This document shows positions 45,954 through 54,487 of a stretch of 54,487 bases of DNA, piece by piece. Positions within the stretch are counted from its first letter, which is position 1. The number at the start of each line of letters is the position of its first letter. The notes below the pieces were generated by a model. The model saw only the letters and a list, made by a program, of their open reading frames with translations. It had not been told where the DNA came from and ran no database searches. Where the stretch lies: positions 1-54,487 of the forward strand of contig JAFUXN010000110.1 in the NCBI GenBank assembly GCA_017477125.1, given 5' to 3'. A program made the position numbers and the translations under genes. The stretch is from Selenomonadaceae bacterium. GTDB taxonomy: Bacteria; Bacillota; Negativicutes; Selenomonadales; Selenomonadaceae.

Positions 45954-47768
45954 TCAACGGAGGAGGAGATCAACCAAACTCTCATTCGACGCCGCAATGA
46001 TATCATCGGGCACGCTTTGACCGTTGGTGAAATACGACAAGCTCAGCCGCGGCTGCTTCACCATCAAATTCATGATCAGCCCCAACGTGCTCGTCTCGTC
46101 CGTCTTCGTGAAGATGATCTTGTCGGGCTCGCAGATCGAAAATTTTTCAATGATGTCCTTCGCATCCGATTGCTTTGTCGTCACGCTCAACACCAAATGC
46201 TTTTCGATCCTCTGATTGATCGACAGGAGCTCAACCAGCTCTTTCATCTGATAATCGTTGTGTTGAGAGCGTCCCGCCGTGTCGATCAATATCAAATCCC
46301 GCGTCCGATGTTTGGTGATCGCTCGCGACAGTTCCGCCGGCGTGTAAACGATCTCCAACGGCAATCCCAATATGTCAGAGTACGTCCTCAACTGTTCGAC
46401 CGCCGATATCCTGTACGTGTCGGCAGTGATCAGTGCCGCCGTCACCTGATTTTCCAATACAAATTTCGCCGCGATCTTCGCCAGCGTCGTCGTCTTGCCC
46501 ACGCCCGTCGTCCCCAACAGCGCCGCGATCCGCACTCCATGCCGATTGAGTTTGATCCCTTCGGAGAATACCACATTCGCCCGCAGATAATTCGTCAACG
46601 TCGTGCGCGCCTCGAGCGATTGACTGTCCGCCAACGTTTCGCCCGCGCCCGCCGTCACCGCCATATCGTTGAGTATGTCTTCGCTGACCTCCTGCTGCCT
46701 CAACGCCTCATGCAATGACACCGTCCCGCGCGTCACGTCACGCCCGAGTACCTTCGCCAACATCGCTTTCATCTGCGCGATCTCCGTCTCGAGCTTTTTG
46801 ATCTTCTCCTCGCTCGCTCGATCCGATTCGCGTTCCTCTTCGTTGCGCTCGACTCGCGCTTGCGTTGCTTCGACCTTCGGTTGCTCGACGGGAGGAGGCG
46901 GCGCCTGCGGCGGCACCGTGTTCAATTGAATTTGCGCCACCGCTTGAGCCACCATCGCCGCCTGCATCTGCGCCAGTTGATCCGTCGTCAACGTGACTGT
47001 CGGCGTCGGCGGTATGGTTTGCGTCGCCGAAAGTTGTTCGCTATGAACGGGCGGCTCGATCGGTCGAGGTTCCGCCTTCAAATTCGAAATCTCCGTCGGC
47101 AATGGCGCAGGTTGCGGTACCGATTCGGGTTGCGGCACCGGCGCGGACGTCGATGCTATGTTCATCGCCGCCGTCAATAACTCGCTCGTCGCCGTTCGCT
47201 CGACGGGCGGCGGCTCAATGATCGGCGTCGGCGGCGCGAGCGGTGCAGGCTCGATCGGCGCAGGTTCGGGGATCGGCTCAACCGTCGGCGTCGGCTCAAC
47301 AATCGGTTGCGGCTCAACAATCGGTTGCGGTTCGATCGACGGAGCGGGCTCGGGTTGCGGTTCGGGTTGCGGTTCGGGCTCGACGATCGGTCTTTCGACG
47401 CTCAATGACGTGTCCGTTCTCAAGCCTTCCGCCGCCGATCGCGCCTGTTGTGCTCGTTCAGCCAACGCCACTCCCTCGGGCGTCCCGCTCGTCTTGTATT
47501 GCGACAGCATTGACGACGCTCGCAACGGTTTGGGAGGCGCCAATTTTTCTGCGGGCGGCTCGATTTTCTCTGTCGGCAGTTCCTTCTTGGCGGGCTTCTC
47601 GTCCTCTATCGCCGCCGTCAATTCGATCATCTCTCGACTGCCGACGCCCAAAAATCCTCCGTCCTTATATTTCTTCGTGTGAAGGATCACCGCATTTTCG
47701 CCAAGCTCCTTCTTCATCTGCGCAACTGCCTCGCGCATCGACGTCGCCTTAAATACTTTGATCTGCAC
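45954..47768 (-). CDS. flhF: Flagellar SRP-like GTPase FlhF
   Basis: Signal-recognition-particle-type GTPase that sets flagellum position and number. The 604-aa protein has a short N-terminal domain (MQIKVFKATSMREAVAQMKK), a very long Pro/Glu/Gln-rich linker (about 60-300) and the NG GTPase domain with GTTGVGKTTT (G1), DTYRISAVEQL, DTAGRS (G3) and TKTDE (G4). It is about 200 residues longer than many FlhF proteins owing to the linker. It directly follows flhA (stop and start adjacent) and is the last gene of the operon before the repeat array. Confidence 0.95.
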   Translation of the reverse strand: MQIKVFKATSMREAVAQMKKELGENAVILHTKKYKDGGFLGVGSREMIELTAAIEDEKPAKKELPTEKIEPPAEKLAPPKPLRASSMLSQYKTSGTPEGVALAERAQQARSAAEGLRTDTSLSVERPIVEPEPQPEPQPEPAPSIEPQPIVEPQPIVEPTPTVEPIPEPAPIEPAPLAPPTPIIEPPPVERTATSELLTAAMNIASTSAPVPQPESVPQPAPLPTEISNLKAEPRPIEPPVHSEQLSATQTIPPTPTVTLTTDQLAQMQAAMVAQAVAQIQLNTVPPQAPPPPVEQPKVEATQARVERNEEERESDRASEEKIKKLETEIAQMKAMLAKVLGRDVTRGTVSLHEALRQQEVSEDILNDMAVTAGAGETLADSQSLEARTTLTNYLRANVVFSEGIKLNRHGVRIAALLGTTGVGKTTTLAKIAAKFVLENQVTAALITADTYRISAVEQLRTYSDILGLPLEIVYTPAELSRAITKHRTRDLILIDTAGRSQHNDYQMKELVELLSINQRIEKHLVLSVTTKQSDAKDIIEKFSICEPDKIIFTKTDETSTLGLIMNLMVKQPRLSLSYFTNGQSVPDDIIAASNESLVDLLLR

Positions 47769-49847
47769 TTAGATTTTCACCACCCCGACGATTTGTATCT
47801 CTACCGTCCGGTCGATCTCCGCGTGCGACACGATCGTCAATCCGCTTATCGACCGTTCGATCAACTTCCTAAAATACAACCGCACTGCCGGTGATGTCAA
47901 TACGATTGGTTGATATCCCGCGTTGGTCATCTTCTCGAGCTCGCCGTTGAGCGCTTGCACCAGTTTCCTCATCGAATCGGGATCCATCGACACAAACGAG
48001 CCATGATCCGTTCGCTGTACCGACGACGCGATCTTCTGCTCCAAGCCCGGGTCGAGCGTCACGCACGTCAACACGTTGTCCTGCACCACCTGCGACGTGA
48101 TCTGTCGCGCCATCGCATGCCGCACATACTCCGTCAATATCTCCGTGTCCTTTGTCGCCCGCGCGTAATCCGCCAGCACCTCCAGGATCGTCGCCATATC
48201 TCTGATCGATATCCGTTCCTTCAACAGATTGGCGAGCACCTTCTGAATTTCGCCCACGCCCATGAGCTCGGGAATGACCTCGTCGACCAGCGATTGATGC
48301 GTCTTCGAAATGTTGTCGATGAGATTTTGCGTCTCCTGACGTCCGAGAATTTCCGAGGCGTGTTGCTTGATCACTTCCGTCAAATGCGTCGCCAGCACCG
48401 ACACCGCATCGACCACCGTATAACCGTTGAGCTCTGCCTGTTCGCGTTCGCTCTCCGGTATCCACAACGCCGGCAGTCCGAACGCCGGTTCAATCGTCTC
48501 AATGCCCGGCACTTCCTCAAACACCGTCCCCGAGTTCATCGCCAAGAAATGATCCAACAACAGTTCGCCGCGCGCTATCTCCATGCCCTTGAGCTTGATG
48601 ATGTACGCGTTCGGCTTGATCTGAATGTTGTCTCGTATGCGGATCGTCGGCACGACCAAGCCGAGTTCGAGCGCGCATTGCCGTCGGATCATCACGATTC
48701 GATCAAGCAAGTCGCCGCCCTGCCCGGTGTCGACCAACGGGATCAATGAATAACCGATCTCCAATTCCATCGGATCGACCTGCAACAGCGAGACAATATT
48801 TTCGGGGCGCGTTGCCTCCGCCTTCGCCGCCGCTTGAGCCGCCTCCTCTTCCTCCTCGACCGAAACGGTTGTGCCCTTCTGCAGATTGTAACCGATAAAC
48901 GCACACACCGCCGCCAATGCGAAGAACGGTACGCCCGGCAGTCCCGGCACGATCGCCAGCAGTCCCAACACGACCGCCACGATGAAGAATATCCGCTCGT
49001 TCCTGAACAGCTGCCCGACGATGTCTTGTCCGAGGTTGCCTTCCGACGCCGCGCGCGTCACGATGATACCCGTCGCCGTCGAGATCAACAGCGCGGGAAT
49101 TTGGCTGACCAATCCTTCGCCGACGGTCAACAGCGTATAAGTCTGCAACGAATCAGCCGCCGACATGTCTCTTTGCGCCATGCCGATCACAAATCCGCCG
49201 CCTATATTGATCAACATTATGACGATCGCCGCAATCGCATCGCCCTTGACGAACTTCGATGCACCGTCCATCGCGCCGAAGAAATCTGCTTCGCGTTGAA
49301 TCTTCTCGCGCCGAACCTTCGCCTCCGCGTCGGTGATCGCGCCCTGGTTGAGGTCGGCATCGATCGCCATCTGCTTGCCGGGCATCGCGTCGAGCGTGAA
49401 TCGCACACTGACCTCCGCCACGCGCTCGGAGCCCTTCGTTATGACTATGAAATTTATAATGACCAAGATAATGAACATGATGAAGCCGACGACGGGATTG
49501 CCCCCGACGACGAAGTTGCCGAACGCCGTTATAACCTCGCCCGCATATCCGTTGATCAAGATCAGTCGCGTCGACGAGATGTTGAGCGCCAATCGAAATA
49601 ACGTCGTCACCAACAGCAACGACGGGAAGACCGATAAATCGAGCGCCTCTTCATTGTAGATCGCACTCATTATGACGATGAGCGCAATCGTTATGTTCAA
49701 ACAGATCAAGAGGTCGAGCAACGCGGTCGGCAACGGAATGATCATCATTATGACGATCATGACGAGCGTGAACGCGATGATGACGTCGCTGTATTTTTGT
49801 ATGAACGATCCGAGCGAGCCGCCCGTCAATTCATCAGGTGATGCCAT
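47769..49847 (-). CDS. flhA: Flagellar export gate protein FlhA
   Basis: Nonameric inner-membrane ring of the flagellar type III export gate. At 692 aa it has about eight membrane segments in residues 15-330, the FHIPEP-type region (SVRFTLDAMPGKQMAIDADL) and a large cytoplasmic export domain. ATG 49847 is chosen for its GGGAG 6 nt upstream and a length close to other FlhA proteins. The frame stays open to ATG 49934/49943, adding a charged EQSLGELRRQHEKKK segment with no clear ribosome site. It lies 194 nt after flhB. Confidence 0.96.
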   Translation of the reverse strand: MASPDELTGGSLGSFIQKYSDVIIAFTLVMIVIMMIIPLPTALLDLLICLNITIALIVIMSAIYNEEALDLSVFPSLLLVTTLFRLALNISSTRLILINGYAGEVITAFGNFVVGGNPVVGFIMFIILVIINFIVITKGSERVAEVSVRFTLDAMPGKQMAIDADLNQGAITDAEAKVRREKIQREADFFGAMDGASKFVKGDAIAAIVIMLINIGGGFVIGMAQRDMSAADSLQTYTLLTVGEGLVSQIPALLISTATGIIVTRAASEGNLGQDIVGQLFRNERIFFIVAVVLGLLAIVPGLPGVPFFALAAVCAFIGYNLQKGTTVSVEEEEEAAQAAAKAEATRPENIVSLLQVDPMELEIGYSLIPLVDTGQGGDLLDRIVMIRRQCALELGLVVPTIRIRDNIQIKPNAYIIKLKGMEIARGELLLDHFLAMNSGTVFEEVPGIETIEPAFGLPALWIPESEREQAELNGYTVVDAVSVLATHLTEVIKQHASEILGRQETQNLIDNISKTHQSLVDEVIPELMGVGEIQKVLANLLKERISIRDMATILEVLADYARATKDTEILTEYVRHAMARQITSQVVQDNVLTCVTLDPGLEQKIASSVQRTDHGSFVSMDPDSMRKLVQALNGELEKMTNAGYQPIVLTSPAVRLYFRKLIERSISGLTIVSHAEIDRTVEIQIVGVVKI

Positions 49848-50041
49848 GCCTGTCTCCCTTTTCTTTTTTTCGTGCTGCCGTCTGAGCTCGCCCAGAGATT
49901 GTTCCAGGCGCGAAAAAACGTCTTCATTGTTCATTGCAATCAATCGTCTCTATGGGTCATTTCCTGTCCGCGTTTATTAACAATTATACAGTTTCAACGG
50001 TCAATGTCAATCGCCCGGTCTCGAACGCCGTTGCCCGACGT

Positions 50042-51211
50042 TCAAGCCGCCGCCGAACGTCCTCTGCCCTTGCTCTTGAGACGATACACATGCGCAAGCA
50101 CCTCCGCCACCGCCTGATATAATTCTCGCGGCACGAGATCGCCGACCTGCACCGCCTCATATAACGCTCGAGCCAACGGTTTGTTCTCGAGGATCGGGAT
50201 GCGATACTTGCGCGCGATCTCTTTGATCCTCTCCGCGACGATGTCTTGACCTTTGGCAAGCACCACCGGCGCCGGCATGCCTTGCTTATACATCAACGCG
50301 ATCGCCAAATGCGTCGGGTTCGTGACGATCACATCTGCCTTCGGAACTTCCTGCATCATGCGCATCATCGCCATTTGCCTCTGCTTCTGGCGAATCTTGC
50401 CCTTGATCTGCGGATCGCCTTCGGTTTGCTTGAACTCGTCCTTGACCTCTTGCTTGGTCATCATCAAGTCCTGCGTCGTCTGCCACGTTTGATAAGCGTA
50501 GTCGGCAATCGCCATCACCATGATCACCGCGATGATCTGAAACGCCAGCGTGAAGATCGTATCGGCAATCTGCGTGAGGCTCGTGTTGAGATCGTAGTAG
50601 ATGAAATATGGCATGTAGGGAATTTGATCCTTGACGTAGAGCCAGATGAAAAACCCGATGATGATGATCTTGAAAATCGATTTGACGAGCTCGACCAGTG
50701 AGCGCTTGGAAAAAATTCTTCCGAAGCCGTTGATCGGATTGAGATTGTCGAGCTTGGGCTCAAGTTTCTCCGTCGAGACGACCAGCCCGACCTGCAACAA
50801 ATTGATCCCGAGCCCCACCAGCATGATGGCGAACATCACCGGCAACGCGGTCTTCGCCAACAGGATCATTATCCCGATGAACAGCTCCGATATTGATTCG
50901 GTCGACGTCGATTGATAGAGGTGACCGTAAAGATAAGTCATGTACTCGGCGAGATTGCCGTAAATATATTCCCAGAGGAGCTTGAGCATGAAGAAGCCCA
51001 TGAGCAGGACGAAGGCGGCATTGAGCTCCTGACTGCGAGCAACTTGACCTTTCTTTCGAGCGTCGCGACGTTTCTTGGCGGTCGGCTCTTCGGTCTTGTC
51101 GCCCTCCGCAAAACGTTGAAGGTCAAAGTTGAGCTCGACGGTCGGGACGATGGGAAGTTCAGACTCCCGCCATGGATTTGATGACGAGGGAAATATTTTT
51201 GTACATAGCAT
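50042..51211 (-). CDS. flhB: Flagellar export switch protein FlhB
   Basis: Membrane protein that switches export specificity from hook to filament by self-cleavage. The N-terminal domain has GDKTEEPTAKKRRDARKKGQ and four membrane segments, and the C-terminal domain has the autocleavage motif NPTHLAIAL (cleavage after N). The start is uncertain: the only normal start codon in frame is ATG 51211, 53 nt inside fliR, giving 389 aa, yet recognisable sequence begins only at NFDLQRFAEG. A GGGAG site at the fliR end is followed by ATC (IVPTV), not by an NTG codon. Confidence 0.92.
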   Translation of the reverse strand: MLCTKIFPSSSNPWRESELPIVPTVELNFDLQRFAEGDKTEEPTAKKRRDARKKGQVARSQELNAAFVLLMGFFMLKLLWEYIYGNLAEYMTYLYGHLYQSTSTESISELFIGIMILLAKTALPVMFAIMLVGLGINLLQVGLVVSTEKLEPKLDNLNPINGFGRIFSKRSLVELVKSIFKIIIIGFFIWLYVKDQIPYMPYFIYYDLNTSLTQIADTIFTLAFQIIAVIMVMAIADYAYQTWQTTQDLMMTKQEVKDEFKQTEGDPQIKGKIRQKQRQMAMMRMMQEVPKADVIVTNPTHLAIALMYKQGMPAPVVLAKGQDIVAERIKEIARKYRIPILENKPLARALYEAVQVGDLVPRELYQAVAEVLAHVYRLKSKGRGRSAAA

Positions 51212-51944
51212 TGAAGATCACGTCCAAGAATAAAACGTAGAACGGCATGAGCATGAGCAACACGCCGGTGCCGAGGAATAAGTGCAATGGAATGCCGATG
51301 ACGAAAATATTCATCTGGGGCATGGTGCGGGCGAGTATGCCCATGCCGACATTGATCATCAGGATCGCAAACGTGACGGGCATGGCGATCTTCATTCCCG
51401 TCAAAAATATGTCGCTCGTTATGTCGACGATCAGCGACGAGAGTTCGACATTGTAGACCGCCGTCGCCAGCGGCACCACATTAAAACTCTCGGCGAGCGC
51501 GGAGATCAACATGTGATGTCCGTTGACGACGAGCATGATCAGGATCGCCAGATTGTACATGAAACTGCCGATCAACGCGATCTGTTGACCGCTGGTCGGA
51601 TCCATTTCGTTGACGACCGCATAACCGACCTGCATGTCCATGACCTTGCCCGCCATGTTGATCGCCGACAGCGCGCACGCTCCGACGAATCCGATCAGCC
51701 AGCCCATCAACAGCTCCTCGAAAATCATCAGCGCATAGTTCCAAACGTCGGCGGGGATTTCGACGGGCGTGTTGACGACGGGATATAAGATAACCGCAAA
51801 CGAAAACGCACACGCCGCTTTGATCTGCGTCGGGATATTCATGCTGCCCAGGAACGGAGACAACATAAACAAGCCGGACGTTCTGCTCAAAATGATCAGG
51901 AACGCGGCGATGTGGTTCTGCATCAAATCGAAGAAATCTATCAT
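51159..51944 (-). CDS. fliR: Flagellar export apparatus protein FliR
   Basis: Forms the export gate core with FliP and FliQ. The 261-aa protein has six or so membrane segments and the family block SPFLGSMNIPTQIKAACAF near residue 30, plus ELLMGWLIGFVG and VGYAVVNEMDP. ATG 51944 follows a weak GGA site; a TTG at 51950 is possible. Its 3' end overlaps flhB. Confidence 0.95.
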   Translation of the reverse strand: MIDFFDLMQNHIAAFLIILSRTSGLFMLSPFLGSMNIPTQIKAACAFSFAVILYPVVNTPVEIPADVWNYALMIFEELLMGWLIGFVGACALSAINMAGKVMDMQVGYAVVNEMDPTSGQQIALIGSFMYNLAILIMLVVNGHHMLISALAESFNVVPLATAVYNVELSSLIVDITSDIFLTGMKIAMPVTFAILMINVGMGILARTMPQMNIFVIGIPLHLFLGTGVLLMLMPFYVLFLDVIFNAMYKNISLVIKSMAGV

Positions 51945-51962
51945 AGGCAATCCAAAATTGCT

Positions 51963-52232
51963 TTACCCGATCCTCTGCGGGAGGTTGGCGAATATCCCCG
52001 TCACAAACTCAACCATCAGCCTCAACATCCACGGTCCGAAAATCAGTATCGCAACGAACACCGCGATGATCTTCGGGATGAACGCCAGCGTCTGTTCTTG
52101 GATTGACGTCGTCGCTTGGAATATGCTCACCATCAAGCCGACGATCAGCCCCAAGCCCAACATCGGCGCCGACACCAACATCACCATCATCAGCGCCTCT
52201 TGCGCCAACTGTATGACTAACTCCGAACTCAT
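51963..52232 (-). CDS. fliQ: Flagellar export apparatus protein FliQ
   Basis: Small gate component with two membrane helices. The 89-aa protein has the typical APMLGLGLIVGLMVSIFQAT and QEQTLAFIPKI. ATG 52232 has GAGGG 6 nt upstream, 9 nt after the fliP stop. Confidence 0.96.
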   Translation of the reverse strand: MSSELVIQLAQEALMMVMLVSAPMLGLGLIVGLMVSIFQATTSIQEQTLAFIPKIIAVFVAILIFGPWMLRLMVEFVTGIFANLPQRIG

Positions 52233-52241
52233 TGCGCGCCC

Positions 52242-52982
52242 TCACCTGAAACTCAATATCAACGATCGTACCAACAAATGCCAGCCGTCGACCATCACGA
52301 ACAATAATACTTTGAACGGCATCGAGATCATAACGGGAGGCAGCATCATCATGCCCATCGACATCAGCGTTGACGCCACAATCATATCGATGACGATGAA
52401 CGGCACATAAATCATAAAGCCCAATTGAAATCCCGTCTTGAGCTCGCTGATGATGAACGCCGGGATCAGCGTGAAGGTCGATACGTCGTCCTGCGTCTCG
52501 GGACGCTCGTCGTTGGCAAGATTGACGAATAAAGCCAAATCCGATTCGCGCGTCTGCTTGAACATGAACTCGCGGATCGGCTCGACCACATTATCAATCG
52601 CTTCCTCCTGCGTGATCTGCCCGTTGAGGTACGGCTGAAGTCCCTGCTCGTTTGCTTGCGACCAGTACGGACTCATCAGATAGAAGGTCAAGAAGAGAGC
52701 GAGCGCCACGATCACTTGGTTCGAAGGCACGTTCTGAGTGGCGAGCGCCGATCTCAAAAATCCGAGCACGACCACGATCCGAATGAATGACGTGGTCATG
52801 ATCAAAATGCCCGGCGCAAGGCTGACGACGGTCAAGACGGCGAGCACCTGCAATGAGCTTGCCACGTCCTGAGGACCTTCGGCGGTACCGACCTCGACGT
52901 TGAGGCTGGGGATGGCGGGCGCCGCTTCCGCGTTGGAGGCAAGCAACAGCGCCGCGCTCAAAATAAAAAAAATGACTTTCAT
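52242..52982 (-). CDS. fliP: Flagellar export apparatus protein FliP
   Basis: Pentameric core of the export gate. The 246-aa protein has a cleavable signal peptide (MKVIFFILSAALLLASNAEA), then membrane segments and the FliP block MTTSFIRIVVVLGFLRSAL, TQNVPSNQVIVALALF, and GMMMLPPVMISMPFKVLLFV. ATG 52982 is preferred over the in-frame TTG 52997 because GAG-A lies about 9 nt upstream and it begins the signal peptide. Confidence 0.96.
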   Translation of the reverse strand: MKVIFFILSAALLLASNAEAAPAIPSLNVEVGTAEGPQDVASSLQVLAVLTVVSLAPGILIMTTSFIRIVVVLGFLRSALATQNVPSNQVIVALALFLTFYLMSPYWSQANEQGLQPYLNGQITQEEAIDNVVEPIREFMFKQTRESDLALFVNLANDERPETQDDVSTFTLIPAFIISELKTGFQLGFMIYVPFIVIDMIVASTLMSMGMMMLPPVMISMPFKVLLFVMVDGWHLLVRSLILSFR

Positions 52983-53026
52983 TATGTTGATTCTCAAATC
53001 TCCATGCTACAGTCAAAGGGAATTTT

Positions 53027-53091
53027 ATTGATCCCGCCCACCCGCCCCTTAAAGGCTTTCGCCTTCAGAAACCATGGGGGCGGGGATCAAT
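53027..53091. other. Strong inverted repeat between fliO and fliP
   Basis: ATTGATCCC-GCCC (53027-53039) pairs with GGGCGGGGATCAAT (53078-53091), 13 bp with one bulge. An inner hairpin AAGGC-TTTC-GCCTT (53052-53065) sits in the loop. Leftward it has no T-run, so it is more likely mRNA structure or a stability element than a terminator; a T-run follows on the plus strand. Confidence 0.55.
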
Positions 53092-53560
53092 GTTTCTTTT
53101 TTGAGGTGAGGCGATCCATTATCGAGGAGAGCGTTCCGAACTCTTGTCGAAAGACGTCTGACGAGAGCTCCCGCGCCTCTTGACGTAATCGCTCGATCTC
53201 CTCTTCGTCGGTGATCTCCGTCAAGAGGTTGATCGAGTTATCCGTCACTCCCAATAAAAATACTCTGCCCGCCATCTCGACTATGCAGACAGAGCGATTC
53301 GGTCCCAGCGGAAGATTTTCAAGCACTTTGCTCGTCTGTCCGCTCATTCGCGCATTCAACTTGCCGCCGATCAGGCGCGCAAAAACATACGCCATCAACA
53401 GCACTATCGCGAATACTGCTATCAAACTGATCACGTAAGCCAGCGTCGACCACCAAGATACGCCTGCACCAACGGGCTCGACTTCCTCATAGCCCGATAA
53501 GTAGCCCGCCGCCTCGACCTTCGACGCCGGCAACGCGATTAACATCCAAATTTTAGCCAA
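53087..53560 (-). CDS. fliO: Flagellar biosynthesis protein FliO
   Basis: Helper for FliP ring assembly. The 157-aa protein has a short N-terminal hydrophobic part, a membrane helix at about residues 38-66 (AYVISLIAVFAIVLLMAYVF) and the FliO-like cytoplasmic domain with LENLPLGPNRSVCIVEMAGR and LLGVTDNSINLL. TTG 53560 overlaps the cheY stop; ATG 53545 is an alternative. It lies in the expected place before fliP. Confidence 0.9.
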   Translation of the reverse strand: MAKIWMLIALPASKVEAAGYLSGYEEVEPVGAGVSWWSTLAYVISLIAVFAIVLLMAYVFARLIGGKLNARMSGQTSKVLENLPLGPNRSVCIVEMAGRVFLLGVTDNSINLLTEITDEEEIERLRQEARELSSDVFRQEFGTLSSIMDRLTSKKKH

Positions 53561-53915
53561 CAGCTTTTCTCACGGCCTCAAGCACGCGATCTGCCTGGAA
53601 CGGTTTGACGATGAAGTCACGCGCTCCCGCTTGAATTGCCTCTATAACCATCGCCTGCTGACCCATTGCAGAGCACATTACAATCTTGGCGTTCGGATCA
53701 ATCTTGCGGATCGCTTTGACCGCACTGATGCCGTCCATCTCGGGCATCGTGATGTCCATCGTCGTAAGGTCGGGGCGCAGCTCGTTGTATTTTTCTACTG
53801 CCTTCATTCCGTTCTCAGCCTCGCCGACCACTTCGTAGCCGTTCTTCGACAGAATGTCTTTGACCATCATGCGCATAAACGCTGCGTCGTCCACGACCAG
53901 TACTCGAACTGCCAT
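53553..53915 (-). CDS. cheY: Chemotaxis response regulator CheY
   Basis: Single receiver domain that, when phosphorylated by CheA, binds the flagellar switch. The 120-aa protein has D9-D10, phospho-acceptor D54 (TMDITMPEMDG), S82 and K104 (IVKPF). It sits inside the flagellar operon between fliY and fliO. Confidence 0.95.
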   Translation of the reverse strand: MAVRVLVVDDAAFMRMMVKDILSKNGYEVVGEAENGMKAVEKYNELRPDLTTMDITMPEMDGISAVKAIRKIDPNAKIVMCSAMGQQAMVIEAIQAGARDFIVKPFQADRVLEAVRKAVG

Positions 53916-54023
53916 AAATCATCTCTCCTCTATTGATTTCTAAACCATTATCGATTCCATTAACGAAAGATCAAGCGCATTATACAACATCGATCTTAAA
54001 TCGGCAAGCCCTGTTGAAAAATT

Positions 54024-54487
54024 TTACTTCAGTCTTGCGGCGCGCTCGGCGGGCGAGGCGATCTCGGTGATTCGCACTCCAAAGTTTTCATCGATGACGA
54101 CGACTTCGCCCTTCGCCAGATATTGACCGTTGACCTGAATTTCGACGGGCTCACCCGCGAGTTTATCAAGCTCCACGATCGAGCCGGTTGCGAGCTCCAA
54201 AACCTCTTTGATTGATTTCTTCGTCCGCCCGAGCTCGACTGTGATTTGCAGCGGCACGTCCAAGATCAATCCAATGTTAGCTTCGTTGACTTGTACCGGT
54301 TCCATCGAAAGCGGTTGGAACTGCGCCGGCGACACCGGTACGTTAGTTGCCACGTGCGGCTGCATTTGGGGTGCACCTCCATATCCATACTGCGCTCCTT
54401 GCGGCTGCTGCGGCGGCGGTGCTGCCTGTTGAGGTTGGGGCGGTGGCGGCGGCGGAGCAGGTGCCGCTTGCTGTTGAGGAGGTGGCG
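54024..54487 (-). CDS. fliY: Flagellar motor switch protein FliY/FliN (partial, cut by window end)
   Basis: C-ring protein; the visible C-terminal part is a FliN-type SpoA domain ([19 protein letters not shown], then [18 protein letters not shown] and RITEI). The frame is open through the window edge at 54487, and the 40 codons before the internal ATG at 54365 encode a Pro/Gln/Ala-rich linker. This linker, and the cheY neighbour, suggest the two-domain FliY type with a CheC-like N-terminal domain outside the window. A plain FliN starting at 54365 is less likely. Confidence 0.88.
   Translation of the reverse strand, partial: PPPQQQAAPAPPPPPPQPQQAAPPPQQPQGAQYGYGGAPQMQPHVATNVPVSPAQFQPLSMEPVQVNEANIGLILDVPLQITVELGRTKKSIKEVLELATGSIVELDKLAGEPVEIQVNGQYLAKGEVVVIDENFGVRITEIASPAERAARLK

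Noticed and set aside
45403..45957. 184-codon leftward frame through the repeat array
   Set aside because: Its repetitive KxFGSKGNALKNF-like sequence follows from the noncoding repeat units. Unit lengths vary between 31 and 32 nt, and there is no ribosome site or domain.
49848..49943. Longer FlhA start at 49934/49943
   Set aside because: The extension is not part of known FlhA proteins and lacks a ribosome site, while ATG 49847 has GGGAG upstream. It is kept only as an alternative.

Overview
The window looks like the chromosome of a Gram-negative-type Firmicute, most likely a Negativicutes/Selenomonadales bacterium. This is inference from gene content. It carries Firmicute signatures (yaaR-holB-ricT gene order, CheV, FlhF, HPr with a regulatory serine, class III ribonucleotide reductase), and also heptosyltransferases that belong to outer-membrane or autotransporter biology. 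Base composition is GC-rich apart from one AT-richer gene at 4.3-5.2 kb. TTG start codons behind good ribosome binding sites are common.

Layout: 0-1.9 kb, an MTAP-like phosphorylase with the azlC/azlD amino-acid exporter. 1.9-4.1 kb, anaerobic reductase nrdD, which lacks a recognisable glycyl-radical tail. 4.2-5.4 kb, an AT-richer DUF1919 gene beside tRNA-Arg(TCT). 5.4-10.8 kb, prfC, then the leftward genes cheV, an acyltransferase, a MEMO/AMMECR1 fusion and rnhA. 10.9-14.9 kb, cobD-cobC, an adenylation enzyme facing a hotdog-fold protein, and bioY. 14.9-26.0 kb, an 11-kb leftward operon hisC-hisB-[five tandem heptosyltransferase paralogues]-hisH-hisA-hisF-GT9. 26.1-29.3 kb, tRNA-Leu(TAG), a secreted six-cysteine peptide, a minimal cytoplasmic chemoreceptor, ptsI and ptsH. 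29.4-36.0 kb, a membrane/TPR protein, a PRC-barrel protein with a long Pro/Glu repeat and a frameshift, a Nif3-like protein and yaaR-holB-ricT. 36.0-45.4 kb, an RTX-like protein, rpoC (one-base frameshift) and rpoB with a perfect consensus promoter. 45.4-45.95 kb, a noncoding array of 31-32-nt repeats. 45.95 kb to the end, the flagellar export operon fliY(partial)-cheY-fliO-fliP-fliQ-fliR-flhB-flhA-flhF, read leftward.

How the genes work together: the right end builds and steers the flagellum (export gate, switch protein, CheY, FlhF), with cheV and the mini-receptor as chemotaxis parts elsewhere. The central operon couples late histidine biosynthesis to a family of sugar transferases that resemble TibC-type autotransporter O-heptosyltransferases, including their four-cysteine iron finger. 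This insertion is the most unusual piece of gene organisation here. Other notable signals are a 10-bp palindrome (TCCGCGCGGA) repeated 12 times across the window, the repeat array upstream of rpoB, and two single-base deletions (rpoC and the PRC-barrel gene) that look more like sequence errors than biology.
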